Of a stretch of DNA of 64,000 bases, positions 16,873-26,324 are shown in pieces. The stretch spans positions 2,976,001 to 3,040,000 of the forward strand of contig NZ_CP128361.1 in the NCBI RefSeq assembly GCF_030345075.1, given 5' to 3'. Positions within the stretch are counted from its first letter, which is position 1. Each line of letters begins with the position of its first letter. The notes under the pieces were generated by a model that saw nothing but the letters and a program-made list of their open reading frames with translations, was not told the DNA's origin and searched no databases. The position numbers and the translations under genes are program-made. This stretch comes from Solwaraspora sp. WMMA2065. Lineage in GTDB: Bacteria > Actinomycetota > Actinomycetes > Mycobacteriales > Micromonosporaceae.

Positions 16873-17394
16873 CTACAGGATGAAGCTGAGCCGGGCACCG
16901 GGGTCCATCGACTCCATCACCGGGATGGAGCGGCGGACCCGGAAGCGCAGCCCGTCGTCGTCGACCTTGAGCACGTGCTCGTAGCGGCCCACGTAGGTGT
17001 AGGCGCCGCCGTCGCGGTAGCGGTGGATGAGGAAGTTGGCGCTGATCCACACCGTCTCCGCGCCGGCCTCCAGCAGGATCACGTTGGAGACCATCCGGTG
17101 GGTACGCGAGTGCGGGTTCTCGGCGTGCGCCTTGCGGCTCTTGAGCCGCTTCACCCGGGCCCGGATCAGGTCGTAGTCGTCGCAGACGAAGAATCCGGCG
17201 GTGGTGGCGTCCCAGCCGGCCCAGTCGGTGGTCGGCACCTCCATCCGGCCGTCCGGCTCGAACATGGTGAACCACTCGTCGAGGCGCCACTCGTCGAGCA
17301 GTTGCGCCTCCCGGTAGAGGAAGTCCTCCACCTGCGCCCGGGTCACTTCGCGGGCGCCGACGTTGAGCACTGCTCCGCTGGTCGTCGAGGACAT
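16873..17394 (-). CDS. Ring-hydroxylating dioxygenase beta subunit
   Basis: 173 aa of the SnoaL/NTF2-like beta-subunit family: VEDFLYREAQLLDEWRLDEW, FEPDGRMEVP and the C-terminal RFRVRRSIPV are typical. Beta subunits have a structural role in alpha3beta3 oxygenases. It begins 4 nt after the alpha-subunit stop, so the two are coupled. Confidence 0.9.
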   Translation of the reverse strand: MSSTTSGAVLNVGAREVTRAQVEDFLYREAQLLDEWRLDEWFTMFEPDGRMEVPTTDWAGWDATTAGFFVCDDYDLIRARVKRLKSRKAHAENPHSRTHRMVSNVILLEAGAETVWISANFLIHRYRDGGAYTYVGRYEHVLKVDDDGLRFRVRRSIPVMESMDPGARLSFIL

Positions 17395-17398
17395 CGGG

Positions 17399-18826
17399 TC
17401 ACTCCTTCCCGCTGGCGGTGGGCGCGGCGGAGCCGCTGGTGGCTGCGGATCCGGCCGCGAGGACGGCGGACGGGCCGGGTGCGCCGGGGTCGGCCGGCGG
17501 GTCGCCTGCGACGGCGGTGGCCGCCCCGACCCGGTCGGCCCAGTGTCGCCAGAAGCTGCGCATCGCACCCTCGTCGATGGAGCGGCCCTGGTTGCCCTGC
17601 TTCTCGTTGGCCATGCCGCGCGACATGTCGGACCAGTCGTGGGCGGGGTCGGCAGAGTCGGCGGTGGCGACGATGCCGCGCTGCACCGCCTCGTACGCCT
17701 CGATGTCGTCCGGGGTGGCCAGGCCGCCGGGGCCGACGAAGCTGACCATGGTCCTGATCCGCAGCGCGCGCACCGACTCCGGCTCACCGGTCTCGACGAA
17801 CTGCCAGGCCCGCACGTCGGTACGGTCCGGGGCGACCGGTTCAAGCTGGCGGATGGTGAGCGCTTCCAGGTCGAACAGCAGCAGGTTGGGGAAGACGAAG
17901 AGGATCCGGCTGGCGTCGGCGATCTCGGCGGCGAGCTCCGGCCCGAGCCGGGCGATCATCTCGTTGCGCTTGGCGACGGTACGGGCCTTCTCCTCGTCGC
18001 CGAAGCGCGGCTCCCAGACCATGCCGATCCGGCCGTTGTGGCCGGTGAGCACCAGCAGCCCGTGTCCGCCGCCGAGGTCGTATGCGTACTGGTCGTCGTC
18101 GGTGACCGCGAACCCGGTCTCCCGCAGGTAGCCGACGAAGGTGTTGTGGGTGGGCGCGAAGTGGTAGCCGTCCATGGCGTTCTCGACGGCGAGTTTCCAG
18201 TTGCCCTTGACGCTGTAGAGCTGCACGCCGGGCAGGGTCTGCATGCCATGCTCGCCGATCTTGGCGGTCAGCGACATGTAGTGCGCGGCCGGACCGAGGT
18301 GGGTGAGCAGGTCGGGCACGTCGGGGTCGAACGCGATGAAGACGAAGCCCTCGTGGATCTGCAGCCGGGGCACCTGGCGCAGCCGCATCGACTCGCGGAA
18401 GCCGGGGTCGTCGGGGTAGCTCTCGTCGCCGGGCAGCGCGGCCAGGTCACCGGAGTTGCTGAACGCCCAGGCGTGGTAGAAGCACTGGAAGAACTTGGTG
18501 TTGCCCTCGTTGTGCCGGCACAGGATGGTGCCGCGGTGGGTGCAGGCGTTGAGGAAGACCTTGACCTCGCCGGCGGAGTCGCGGCAGAAGATCAGCGGAC
18601 GGCCGCCGAGGGTGCGGGTCTTGAAGTCGCCGGCGTTGGGGATCTCGGTCTCGTGGCCGAGGTACAGCCAGGTGTGGCCCCAGATCCTCGCGATCTCGTC
18701 GCGGAACACGCCCGGGTCGCGGTACGCCGAGCGGTGCACCCGGAAGCGCATCGCCTCCCAGTCCTCGTCGATCAGCGCGCCACTGTCGGCTCCGCCGAGC
18801 GGTCGCACCGGCGTCTGCTGCGTCAT
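17399..18826 (-). CDS. Rieske ring-hydroxylating dioxygenase alpha subunit
   Basis: 475 aa. The Rieske centre is C95-T-H97 and C115-F-Y-H118. The mononuclear iron site shows D219 and the histidines H222 and H227 in NWKLAVENAMDGYHFAPTH. It is a cytoplasmic oxygenase that dihydroxylates, or monooxygenates, an aromatic ring with electrons from ferredoxin. The likely partners, a 7Fe ferredoxin and TrxR-like reductase, lie 7.5 kb away at 25033-26324 behind the same operator type. The ATG at 18826 has GAGGG upstream. The C-terminal 35 residues are Ala/Gly/Pro-rich. The operon order alpha-beta-Dabb-extradiol suggests a complete ring-opening unit. Confidence 0.93.
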   Translation of the reverse strand: MTQQTPVRPLGGADSGALIDEDWEAMRFRVHRSAYRDPGVFRDEIARIWGHTWLYLGHETEIPNAGDFKTRTLGGRPLIFCRDSAGEVKVFLNACTHRGTILCRHNEGNTKFFQCFYHAWAFSNSGDLAALPGDESYPDDPGFRESMRLRQVPRLQIHEGFVFIAFDPDVPDLLTHLGPAAHYMSLTAKIGEHGMQTLPGVQLYSVKGNWKLAVENAMDGYHFAPTHNTFVGYLRETGFAVTDDDQYAYDLGGGHGLLVLTGHNGRIGMVWEPRFGDEEKARTVAKRNEMIARLGPELAAEIADASRILFVFPNLLLFDLEALTIRQLEPVAPDRTDVRAWQFVETGEPESVRALRIRTMVSFVGPGGLATPDDIEAYEAVQRGIVATADSADPAHDWSDMSRGMANEKQGNQGRSIDEGAMRSFWRHWADRVGAATAVAGDPPADPGAPGPSAVLAAGSAATSGSAAPTASGKE

Positions 18827-18878
18827 CACCCACCGCCCTCTTTCGTCCCGTCCGCCCACCTCGGCGGTGCTACGTCAT

Positions 18879-18895
18879 GCGAGACAGTGTCTCGC
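18879..18895. promoter_or_regulatory. Operator site 1, perfect 17-bp palindrome
   Basis: GCGAGACAGTGTCTCGC: 7-bp arms around a 3-nt centre, the best copy of the shared dyad. It lies 53 nt before the oxygenase alpha start and about 200 nt before the divergent formamidase, between the two. Confidence 0.75.
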
Positions 18896-19101
18896 TCTCC
18901 GATGCTGCTATCAGAGCCCTCCACCTGTCAAGAGCAGGGCATTTTCCGTGATCGGGTTACTCACTGTTAACAGGACAGCAACATGTTCCTGCGGGTTCGG
19001 CGGAAACGATCCGGTCATCCACCCATCACCCGGCCCGCCAGCGGCACGCACCGCCGCGCGCCTCTGCGCCCGCCGGCCGGGTACCCCTTCCGGAGGAAGC
19101 G

Positions 19102-20208
19102 ATGCTCCAGCCGCACCAGGGACCGATCGCCGGCGCCCACTACCTGCCGACCACGCCCGACACCTGCCTGTGGGGCCGGCTGCCCAACCGCAGCCACGCC
19201 CCGGTGCTGCGGGTCCGCTCCGGTGAGACCGTGACCATCGACACCCTCAGCCACGAAGGCATCCTCGAAGACCAGGGCCGCGACCCGGTCGGCTACCTCA
19301 AGCAGTACGACGTACCCGCCGACGGCGTCCTCGCCGACGCCCGCGACCTGGCCGCCTCCGACGTCGCCCACGACTACGACGACGACGGCCCGCACGTGGT
19401 CACCGGCCCGATCACCGTCGACGGCGCACAGCCCGGCGACCTGCTCCGGGTCGACGTGCTCAACCTGACGATCCGGGCCCCGTACGGCTTCGTCAGCAGC
19501 CGGCACGGCTACGGCGCGCTGCCCGGCGAGTTCCCGCTCACCCCGGTCGACACCGGGCCCGACAGCGACCCGCGCGCCTACGGCAGCGTCTGCCACTTCA
19601 CCGAGGTCGTCTCCAGCGGCGGCCGGCTGTACGGCGTACTGCCGTTCGGCGCCGGCCGGGCCGCCCGGTTCCCCCTCGCCCCGTTCCTCGGCCTGATGGG
19701 CGTCGCCGTCGACACCGACGAGATGGTGCACTCGGTGCCGCCCGGCGGGCACGGCGGCAACCTGGACATCAACGAACTGCAGGTCGGCTCCAGCCTCTAC
19801 CTGCCGGTGCAGCTGCCCGGTGCCGGCTTCTACGCCGGTGACCCGCACTACGCCCAGGGCGACGGCGAGGTGGCGCTGACCGCCCTGGAGGCGCCGCTGC
19901 GGGCCACTCTGCGGCTGAGTGTGATCCCGGCGGCGCAGGCCGCCCTGCTGGTCGGTGCCGGCGAGGCCCCGCTGGCCGAGACCGACACCCACTGGATCCC
20001 GGTCGGCCTGGACGCCGACCTGAACGAGGCGATGCGCCGGGCAGTCCGGGCCGCGGTCGACTTCCTGGCCCGCACCCAGGGAATGCCCCGCGACACCGCC
20101 CTGGCCTACCTGAGCGCCGCCGCCGACTTCGAGGTCAGTCAGGTCGTCGACGCGGTCAAGGGTGTGCACTGCCTGATCCGCAAGGCCGACTTCCCCGCCC
20201 AGATCTGA
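19102..20208 (+). CDS. Acetamidase/formamidase (FmdA/AmdA family)
   Basis: 368 aa. Family signatures include TVTIDTLSHEG, VTGPITVDGAQPGDLL, GGHGGNLDINEL and DPHYAQGDGEV. It hydrolyses short amides (formamide, acetamide) to ammonia and the acid in the cytoplasm. GGAGGAAGCG stands just before the ATG. Transcribed divergently from the Rieske operon across operator site 1, it may release nitrogen from a formyl or acetamide fragment made in this pathway (inference). Confidence 0.92.
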   Translation: MLQPHQGPIAGAHYLPTTPDTCLWGRLPNRSHAPVLRVRSGETVTIDTLSHEGILEDQGRDPVGYLKQYDVPADGVLADARDLAASDVAHDYDDDGPHVVTGPITVDGAQPGDLLRVDVLNLTIRAPYGFVSSRHGYGALPGEFPLTPVDTGPDSDPRAYGSVCHFTEVVSSGGRLYGVLPFGAGRAARFPLAPFLGLMGVAVDTDEMVHSVPPGGHGGNLDINELQVGSSLYLPVQLPGAGFYAGDPHYAQGDGEVALTALEAPLRATLRLSVIPAAQAALLVGAGEAPLAETDTHWIPVGLDADLNEAMRRAVRAAVDFLARTQGMPRDTALAYLSAAADFEVSQVVDAVKGVHCLIRKADFPAQI

Positions 20209-20258
20209 CCCCGCCGCCACATCGCGGCACCTCGGCACTCCGCCGAGCGGCCCCTTCC

Positions 20259-20325
20259 CAAGATCATGTGAGCGCTATGGACGTCACGATGCGATTGTGG
20301 CGTACATAACGCTCACATGATCTTG
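20259..20325. repeat. Perfect 16-bp inverted repeat, 35-nt spacer
   Basis: CAAGATCATGTGAGCG (20259-20274) and its exact complement (20310-20325) flank 35 nt. It begins 51 nt after the formamidase stop. It could terminate that transcript, or be a dispersed palindromic/MITE-like element, since the spacer is long for a simple terminator. Confidence 0.6.
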
Positions 20326-20354
20326 AGCAACCGCAGTCTGGCAGGATCACCGGG

Positions 20355-20810
20355 GTGCGTCGAGCGTCAGCACCGCGAGCGGCAGCCAGGTGGTACCGGG
20401 GCGACTGCCACCTGCACTCGGTGCGGTCGACCGGCGGTGAGCTGACCCCGGCCCAGCTGACCGCCGCCGCCCGCGCGGCCGGGCTCGACTTCGTCGCCGT
20501 CACCGAGCACAACACGACCGATGGGTACGCCGACTGGGTCGACGGCGCCGGCGACCTGCTGGTGATCTGCGGCCAGGAGGTCGTCACCCGTACCGGGCAC
20601 TGGCTGGCCCTCGGCCTGCCACCCGGGCACCTCGTCGACTGGCGGTACGGCAACGACAACAGCGACGGCGACGACCGGATCGGCCGACAGCTCGACGAAG
20701 TGCACCGGGCCGGTGGACTGCGCGTCGCCGGAGTCATCCTCGCGCTGTGCCGACCACCCCGCGCCGACGGGCGGCGGGCCGCCGACGACCGACCGGGTCT
20801 GGCCAGCTAG
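20355..20810 (+). pseudogene. PHP-family phosphoesterase, C-terminally truncated
   Basis: The first 115 residues match PHP metal-dependent phosphoesterases: GDCHLHSVRSTGGELTP (HxH), FVAVTEHNTTDGY, then HWLALGLP. After HRAGGLRVA the conserved histidine-proline segment and the whole second half are absent, replaced by unrelated arginine/alanine-rich sequence up to the stop. So it is a broken gene, possibly frameshifted near 20730. It overlaps the convergent ribokinase by 4 nt. Confidence 0.65.
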
Positions 20811-21718
20811 CCGACGGTGAGCACCTCCGCCCGGCGCGGGGCGCTGGCCATCGCGCCGGGCCGGGTCACTGTCACCGCCGCCGCCCGGCTCGCCCAGCGG
20901 GCCGCGTCTTCGATCGCCGCACCGTCGAGCAGCGCGTCGGCCAGCGCCGCGCAGAACGTGTCCCCGGCACCGGTGGCGTCCACCGCGTCGACCCGCTCGG
21001 CCGGCACCAGATGCTCCCGGTCGGCGGTCACTACCAGGGCACCGTCGACGCCGAGGGTCACCACCACCGGCCCCCGGGTACCCAGCGACCGGGCCATCGT
21101 GGCGAGCGCGGCGACATCGCCGGTCCCGCCACCGGCCGGCACGGCCGCACCGGCCAGCGCCGCGAGTTCACCCCGGTTGGGCACCAGCACGTCGACCCGG
21201 GCCAGGGTTTCCGCGTCGATCGGCCGGGCCGGGGCCGGGTTCACCACGACCAGGCCGCGGGCGGCGGCCACCACCGCAGCCACCACCGCCGCGTCGACCT
21301 CCTGCTGCAGCAGTACGGCCGCAGCGTCGCCGATCAGGTCTGCGTACGGCCGCAGGTGCTCCGGGGCGAGCCACATGTTGGCCCCGGAGCTGACCGCGAT
21401 GGTGCTGTCGCCGTCGGCGGTGACCAGCACGATCGCCTGCCCGGTGGGGCGGGGTGCGCGCAGCACCGCCGAGGTGTCGACGCCCTCGGCGGCCAGCAGC
21501 CCGGTCAGCCACTCCCCCTCGGGGTCTTCGCCGACCGCGCCGACCATGGCCACCGACCGGCCCAGTCGGGCGGCGGCCACCGCCTGGTTGGCGCCCTTGC
21601 CGCCACCGGCCCGGGAATGGTCGGCGGCGCTGAGCACCGTCTGCCCGACGGCGGGCAGCTCGTCGAGGGGCACCACCACGTCGACGTTGAGGCTGCCCAC
21701 CACCACAATGTCAGTCAT
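20807..21718 (-). CDS. rbsK: Ribokinase (PfkB carbohydrate kinase)
   Basis: 303 aa. GSLNVDVVV at the N-terminus, GGGKGANQAVAAARLG and the catalytic DATGAGDTFCAAL are PfkB/ribokinase signatures. It phosphorylates ribose or a related sugar with ATP. Its position at the end of an aromatic/amide catabolic operon is unexpected; with the BMP-type importer nearby it may salvage ribose from a nucleoside-like substrate (inference). The ATG at 21718 is 4 nt after the cupin stop. Confidence 0.85.
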   Translation of the reverse strand: MTDIVVVGSLNVDVVVPLDELPAVGQTVLSAADHSRAGGGKGANQAVAAARLGRSVAMVGAVGEDPEGEWLTGLLAAEGVDTSAVLRAPRPTGQAIVLVTADGDSTIAVSSGANMWLAPEHLRPYADLIGDAAAVLLQQEVDAAVVAAVVAAARGLVVVNPAPARPIDAETLARVDVLVPNRGELAALAGAAVPAGGGTGDVAALATMARSLGTRGPVVVTLGVDGALVVTADREHLVPAERVDAVDATGAGDTFCAALADALLDGAAIEDAARWASRAAAVTVTRPGAMASAPRRAEVLTVG

Positions 21719-21722
21719 CGGC

Positions 21723-22100
21723 TCACCCCTGAGCGGCGGGACGCCAGGCATGCGCCAGGAAGTCGGGGCGCGGCGGGGCGAACACGTCCAGGTTGATGCA
21801 CGGGCCCTCGGTCGGCTCGATGTAGTGCTCGGCGCCGCGCGGCACCAGCAGCATCGACCCCGGACCCATGTCGTGCGGTACACCGTCGACGTAGTAGTTG
21901 CACCGCCCGCCGAGGATCATCACCAGCTGGTCGAAGTCGTCGTGGGTGTGCGGGTTGAGCGCCATGCCGACGGCGAGTTCGTGCCAGGCGAGGACCACCT
22001 CGTCGGTGGCGTACACCTTGCGTCGCACGCCGGGGCGCACGTCAGTGGCGGGGATGTCGTCCCAGTTGACCGAGGTGCGGTAGAGCTGCGGGTTCAGCAC
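21723..22100 (-). CDS. Small cupin protein
   Basis: 125 aa, single cupin barrel: PHTHDDFDQLVMILGG is the first metal motif (two His, Glu replaced by Asp-Gln) and GSMLLVPRGAEHYIEP the second. Cupins of this size include isomerases, dioxygenases and simple metal-binding proteins; the pathway role is unknown. It is 25 nt downstream of the HpcH aldolase and coupled to the ribokinase. Confidence 0.8.
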   Translation of the reverse strand: MLNPQLYRTSVNWDDIPATDVRPGVRRKVYATDEVVLAWHELAVGMALNPHTHDDFDQLVMILGGRCNYYVDGVPHDMGPGSMLLVPRGAEHYIEPTEGPCINLDVFAPPRPDFLAHAWRPAAQG

Positions 22101-22125
22101 GTCCGGGCTCCCTTCGAGGGCTGGC

Positions 22126-22923
22126 TCAATTGTCGGTGGCGAGGTGGCGCAGGCCGGCGCCGAGCAGCTGCAGGTCGGAGCCGGCGACCAGGTAGTTGGC
22201 GCCGGTCAGCCCGTACCGGCGCAGAATGCCGTCGGCCCGGCCCGGCGCCCACCCACCCAGGGTGACCCCGGCGACGCGGGCAGCGTCGGCGATCTCACCG
22301 ACCCGGCGCAGCAGCGGCGCCTGGTCGTCGGTGGTGGCCAGGCCGAGGCTGACGGCCAGGTCGGTGGTGCCGGCGAACGCCACGTCGACGCTGGAGTTGC
22401 CGTCCGGGCTGGCAAGCAGGTCGGGTAGCGGGTCGTCGGTGTCGGCGGTCTCGATCTGGGCGACCAGCAGCGGCGGGTCGGCGGCCTCGGCGGCCAGGTA
22501 GGCGTCCAGCCCGGCGGCCCCGTAGCTGGCGGCCGGGTGGGCGAGGCTGATGCTGCGCCGGCCGGTCGGCGCGTACCGCACGGCGGTGTGCAGCGCGGCG
22601 AGCTGCGCACGGGCGCGGACGGTGGACAGCTGCACCCCGGCGGCTCCGGCCTCCAGCAGCCGGTTGACCTGCGCCGGGTCGACCGCTGCCAGCCGTACCA
22701 GGGCCGGCAGGCCGAGCAGTGCGGCGTGCCGCAGCTGCCCGGCGGCGGTCCGCTCGTCCAACCCGGAGTGCTCCAGGTCGACCACGACGAAGTCGAGGCC
22801 GGCCTGGGCGGCCAGCTCGACCGCGTCGGTGCCGGGCAGTTTCAGGAAGGTGCCGACCACCCGCCGGCCGCGCCGCAGCCGCTCACGCAGCGCGGCCCGG
22901 CCGGTGTGCACCCCGGTGCGCAT
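22126..22923 (-). CDS. HpcH/HpaI-family class II aldolase
   Basis: 265 aa. GTFLKLPGTDAVELAAQAG, FVVVDLEHSGLDE and the glycine-rich VAFAGTTDLAVSLG place it in the HpcH/HpaI family, which splits 4-hydroxy-2-oxo acids into pyruvate and an aldehyde or catalyses the reverse. That is the expected final C-C cleavage after meta-cleavage of an aromatic ring. The ATG at 22923 has GAGGA 8 nt upstream. Confidence 0.85.
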   Translation of the reverse strand: MRTGVHTGRAALRERLRRGRRVVGTFLKLPGTDAVELAAQAGLDFVVVDLEHSGLDERTAAGQLRHAALLGLPALVRLAAVDPAQVNRLLEAGAAGVQLSTVRARAQLAALHTAVRYAPTGRRSISLAHPAASYGAAGLDAYLAAEAADPPLLVAQIETADTDDPLPDLLASPDGNSSVDVAFAGTTDLAVSLGLATTDDQAPLLRRVGEIADAARVAGVTLGGWAPGRADGILRRYGLTGANYLVAGSDLQLLGAGLRHLATDN

Positions 22924-22934
22924 CGGGTCGGTCC

Positions 22935-24131
22935 TCAGCTGGCCCGGCCGGCGGCACCGGCCTGGTCGGTGGGCAGGCCGCGCCACGGTACGGTCGGCAC
23001 CCGCTCGCCGGCCAGCAGCACCACTTCCGGCTCCAGCCGGGGCGCGGTGATCTGGTTGCCGGCCGCGTCGGGCAGCACCGCCTCGTCTGCGTCGGCGAGC
23101 ACGGTGACGTGCGCCGGGCCGCCTTCGACGAGGCTGCCGTAGCCTTCGGCGTCCAGGCCGGTCAGCCGGGCCGGGGCGCTGGTCACCCGGGGCACGATCT
23201 GCTCCATGGTCATGCCCAGCGCGCGTAGCTTGGCCATGCTCGTGACCAGGTCGAACACCGGGCCGCGCCAGTTGCGGGCCGAGGTGTCCGAGGTGATCAC
23301 GTCGGGGTAGAAGCCCTGCGCGATCGCCGGTTCGGCCACCTTGAAGCTGAGGTTGCTCTTGCCGTGCGCCGACTCGAACAGCACACCGCGCTCACGGGCG
23401 GCGTACACCTCGGGCAGCACCGTGCCGTCGGCCAGGATGCCGTACGGCTTGCCGGTGTAGCAGTGCGCGACCACGTCGCCGGGGCGCAGCATCTCCAGTA
23501 CGGCCGGCAACGGCTCCGGGGTCTCCCCGATGTGGATCATCAGCGGCAGGCCGGCCTCGGCGGACAGCTCCAGCGAACGCTTGAGCAGCGGCCGCCAGTT
23601 GTGCCCGACGACGTCCTCGGAGAGCCGGATCTTGAAGCCGCGGACCCGGTGCGGGTTGGCGGCGGCGACCGCGAGCGCGTCCTCGGGGACCAGGGTGTCC
23701 GGGTTCATCAGCTCGCCGAACCGGAAGTCGATCAGCCCGAGCACGCTGACGTTGAGGAAGTTGACCAGCCGCAGCTTGGCCGGGGCGGCGACGTACCGCT
23801 CGAAGGCGGCGAAGGTGGACGCGCCGACGGTGCCGGCGTCGCAGGCGGCGACGACGCCCCGGTGCAGGTGCGCCTCGTCCGGCGGGGCACCGACCTTGGA
23901 CACCTCGGCGAAGATGTGGGTGTGTCCCTCGACCAGGCCGGGCAGCACGTACCGGCCGGCGCAGTCGACCACCTCGCGGGCGTCGGCGGCCAGGCCGGGG
24001 GCGATCCGGGCGATCCGGGCGATCCGGGCGCCGGTCACCGCGACGTCGGCGACCTGGCTGGCACCGGTGGTGGAGTCGAAGACCTCACCACCGGCCAGCA
24101 CCAGGTCGTACCGGGGAGCATTCTCAGTCAT
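22935..24131 (-). CDS. Amidohydrolase (dihydroorotase/deacetylase-like)
   Basis: 398 aa metal-dependent TIM-barrel hydrolase. GHTHIF gives the HxH pair, RGFKIRL the probable carboxylated lysine, MIHIGE and VAHCYTG the later histidines, and SDTSARN the catalytic aspartate. The short Ile-Ala-Arg repeat near residue 40 is encoded by three copies of GATCCGGGC (about 24001-24027). Likely cleaves a cyclic or linear amide. It overlaps FAH by ATGA. Confidence 0.85.
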   Translation of the reverse strand: MTENAPRYDLVLAGGEVFDSTTGASQVADVAVTGARIARIARIAPGLAADAREVVDCAGRYVLPGLVEGHTHIFAEVSKVGAPPDEAHLHRGVVAACDAGTVGASTFAAFERYVAAPAKLRLVNFLNVSVLGLIDFRFGELMNPDTLVPEDALAVAAANPHRVRGFKIRLSEDVVGHNWRPLLKRSLELSAEAGLPLMIHIGETPEPLPAVLEMLRPGDVVAHCYTGKPYGILADGTVLPEVYAARERGVLFESAHGKSNLSFKVAEPAIAQGFYPDVITSDTSARNWRGPVFDLVTSMAKLRALGMTMEQIVPRVTSAPARLTGLDAEGYGSLVEGGPAHVTVLADADEAVLPDAAGNQITAPRLEPEVVLLAGERVPTVPWRGLPTDQAGAAGRAS

Positions 24132-25036
24132 CGGTCAGCGGACTTTCTGTGCGAAGGAGAGGACGGTGCCACCACGTCGGGGGTGCCGTCGGCGGTTTCG
24201 GCGCAGAACCGGGTACGCAGCGGCAGCACCCCGCCGACCGAGACCTCGACCAGGTCACCGGGGCGCAGGAAGCAGCCCCGGTCCTGGCCGGTGCCGGCCG
24301 GGGTGCCGGTGAGCACCACGTCGCCCGGTTCCAGCACCACGTACCGGGTGATCCAGGCGAGCAGCTGCGGCACCGGGAAGATCAGGTCGGCGCTGGTGGC
24401 CTGCTGGCGTACCTCGCCGTTGACGGTGGTCCGCACCTCGATGGCGTCGCGGTCGGCGACGGCGGCGATGTCCAGCACCGACGTGCCCAGCGCGCCGAAG
24501 CCGGGGAAGCTCTTGGCCAGCGTCGGGTTGCCCGACGCGGTCATCACGTCGCGGGCGGTCAGGTCGTTGGCGGCGGTGATGGCCGCGACGTGCGACCAGG
24601 CCTGCTCGGCCGGCGTACGGTGCATCCGGGCCCCGATGACCAGCGCGATCTCGCCTTCGTAGTCAGGCTGGGCGCTGATCGAGCTGGGCAGCGCCACGGT
24701 GGCGTCCGGACCGGAGCCGGCGCTGGCCGACTTGAGGTAGAGCACCGGTTCGGTGGGCAGTGCCCGGCCGGCGGCGCGGGCCTTGCAGTGGTAGTTGAGG
24801 CCGACTCCCCAGACCGCCCGGGTGCTGCCCAGCGGGGCGACCAGCTCAGCGGTGAGGGTGTCCAGCGGCAGCCGCTCACGTGTGGGTGCGGTCGCCGCGG
24901 GGTCGAGCCCGGTGCCGGCGCGCAGGAGGTCGGCGACGTCGCGGTACGGCAGGTCGAGCAGTTCGGCGGTGCCGTCGCCACAGATCCGGGCCAGCCCGTG
25001 CCGGGTGGCCAGCAGCTGCAGTCCGGGGGCGCTCAC
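24128..25036 (-). CDS. Fumarylacetoacetate-hydrolase-family protein
   Basis: 302 aa. The FAH core shows [22 protein letters not shown] (Mg-binding Asp/Glu), [21 protein letters not shown] and the C-terminal [15 protein letters not shown]. Members hydrolyse or hydrate 2-oxo-acid intermediates of meta-cleavage pathways. GTG start at 25036, GTGA overlap with the reductase gene. An N-terminal extension of about 60 residues precedes the core, common in this family. Confidence 0.88.
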   Translation of the reverse strand: MSAPGLQLLATRHGLARICGDGTAELLDLPYRDVADLLRAGTGLDPAATAPTRERLPLDTLTAELVAPLGSTRAVWGVGLNYHCKARAAGRALPTEPVLYLKSASAGSGPDATVALPSSISAQPDYEGEIALVIGARMHRTPAEQAWSHVAAITAANDLTARDVMTASGNPTLAKSFPGFGALGTSVLDIAAVADRDAIEVRTTVNGEVRQQATSADLIFPVPQLLAWITRYVVLEPGDVVLTGTPAGTGQDRGCFLRPGDLVEVSVGGVLPLRTRFCAETADGTPDVVAPSSPSHRKSADR

Positions 25037-26013
25037 GCGGCGTCCGACGAGTGGCCGGGCACGGTGCTCAGCGCCGGGTTGACCAGCGGTGCCAGGTTGT
25101 TGACGGCGGCGGCGGCCTCACCGAAGCCGACCGAGATCAGCCGCACCTTGCCCGGGTAGTCGGTGACGTCCCCGGCGGCGTAGACCCGGGGCAGGTTGGT
25201 ACGCATCGACCGGTCGACGGTGATGTGCCGTTTGGTCATCTCCAGCCCCCACTGCTGCATCGGGCCGAGGTCGGCGATGAAGCCGAGGGCGGCCACCACC
25301 GCCTGGGCGGGCAGCTCCTCGCGCCCGTCGCCGCGTACCTCGCTGATCGTGACCGAGGTGAGCTGTGGGTCGCCGGCGATGCCGCTGACCTCGTACGGGG
25401 TGACCACCCGCACGCTCGACGCGTGCAGCTGCTCGACGCTGCGTTCGTGGGCGCGGAACTGCGGCCGGCGGTGCACCAGGGTGACGCTGGCGGCGTACGG
25501 CTCCAGGGCGAGCGCCCAGTCGACGGCGGAGTCGCCGCCGCCGACCACGACGACCTGCTGTCCGGCGAGTTCCTCCAGCCGGGGCACGAAGTAGCGCAGC
25601 CCACGGCCGAGGTAGTCGCTGCCGACCGGCAGCTCGCGCGGGGTGAAGGTGCCGATCCCGGCGGTCAGCAGGACCGCCTTGGCGCGCACCCGGCTGCCGG
25701 TGTCGGTGCCGAGCTGCACGTGGTCGGCGGCGTTGGTCAGCTCCACGGCGCTCTCGCCCAGCAGGAAGGTGGGTTTGGCAGTGGCGGCCTGGGTGAGCAG
25801 GTCGTCGACGAGCTGCTGGCCTTTGATCGACGGTAGGCCGGCGATGTCGTAGATGTCCTTCTCCGGGTAGAGGGCAGCGATCTGTCCGCCCGGTTCGGGC
25901 AGCGAGTCGATGATCGCCACGGTCATCCCACGGAAGCCGGCGTAGTAGGCGGCGTAGAGGCCGGCCGGGCCGGCGCCGATGACAGCCAGGTCGACGTCGT
26001 GTTCGGCGGTCAT
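25033..26013 (-). CDS. Ferredoxin-NADP+ reductase, thioredoxin-reductase-like
   Basis: 326 aa flavoprotein with FAD-binding GAGPAG at 13-18, NADPH-binding [12 protein letters not shown], and [12 protein letters not shown] near the end. It lacks the CxxC of thioredoxin reductase, as expected of bacterial FNRs of this fold. It follows the ferredoxin gene with an ATGA overlap and should reduce it. Together they probably power the Rieske oxygenase at 17399-18826. Confidence 0.9.
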   Translation of the reverse strand: MTAEHDVDLAVIGAGPAGLYAAYYAGFRGMTVAIIDSLPEPGGQIAALYPEKDIYDIAGLPSIKGQQLVDDLLTQAATAKPTFLLGESAVELTNAADHVQLGTDTGSRVRAKAVLLTAGIGTFTPRELPVGSDYLGRGLRYFVPRLEELAGQQVVVVGGGDSAVDWALALEPYAASVTLVHRRPQFRAHERSVEQLHASSVRVVTPYEVSGIAGDPQLTSVTISEVRGDGREELPAQAVVAALGFIADLGPMQQWGLEMTKRHITVDRSMRTNLPRVYAAGDVTDYPGKVRLISVGFGEAAAAVNNLAPLVNPALSTVPGHSSDAA

Positions 26014-26324
26014 GAGCCGGTGCTCCCGGCGACGGCCGGGTGGTCGCGACCGACCCGGCCGATCTTGCGGGCACCGCCGGGGGCGCCGAGCTCGCTGAAG
26101 AACTCGGCGTTGATCGGGCCGAAGTGTGCCTGGTCGGCCGGCAGGTCGTCCAGGTGGAAGATCGAGGTGACCGGGCAGACCGGTTCGCACCGGCCGCACT
26201 CGACGCACTCGTCGGGGTTGATGTACATCATCCGGTCGCCCTCGTAGATGCAGTCCACGGGGCATTCCTCGACGCAGGAGCGGTCCTGTACGTCCACGCA
26301 TTCGTCGGTGACCACGTAGGTCAT
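26010..26324 (-). CDS. 7Fe ferredoxin (3Fe-4S/4Fe-4S)
   Basis: 104 aa. Cysteines follow CX7CX3CP (C9, C17, C21) and CX2CX2CX3CP (C40, C43, C46, C50), the standard FdxA-type pattern; C25 is extra, as usual. It carries electrons to oxygenases or P450s. It is first gene of the minus-strand operon 26324-20807, with its promoter in the divergent gap holding operator site 2. Confidence 0.93.
   Translation of the reverse strand: MTYVVTDECVDVQDRSCVEECPVDCIYEGDRMMYINPDECVECGRCEPVCPVTSIFHLDDLPADQAHFGPINAEFFSELGAPGGARKIGRVGRDHPAVAGSTGS

Noticed and set aside
17363-18970. 535-codon plus-strand ORF opposite the Rieske alpha subunit
   Set aside because: It is antisense to a gene with intact Rieske and iron motifs. 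Its product is a Gly/Val/Asp/Arg-biased sequence typical of a shadow frame in high-GC DNA.
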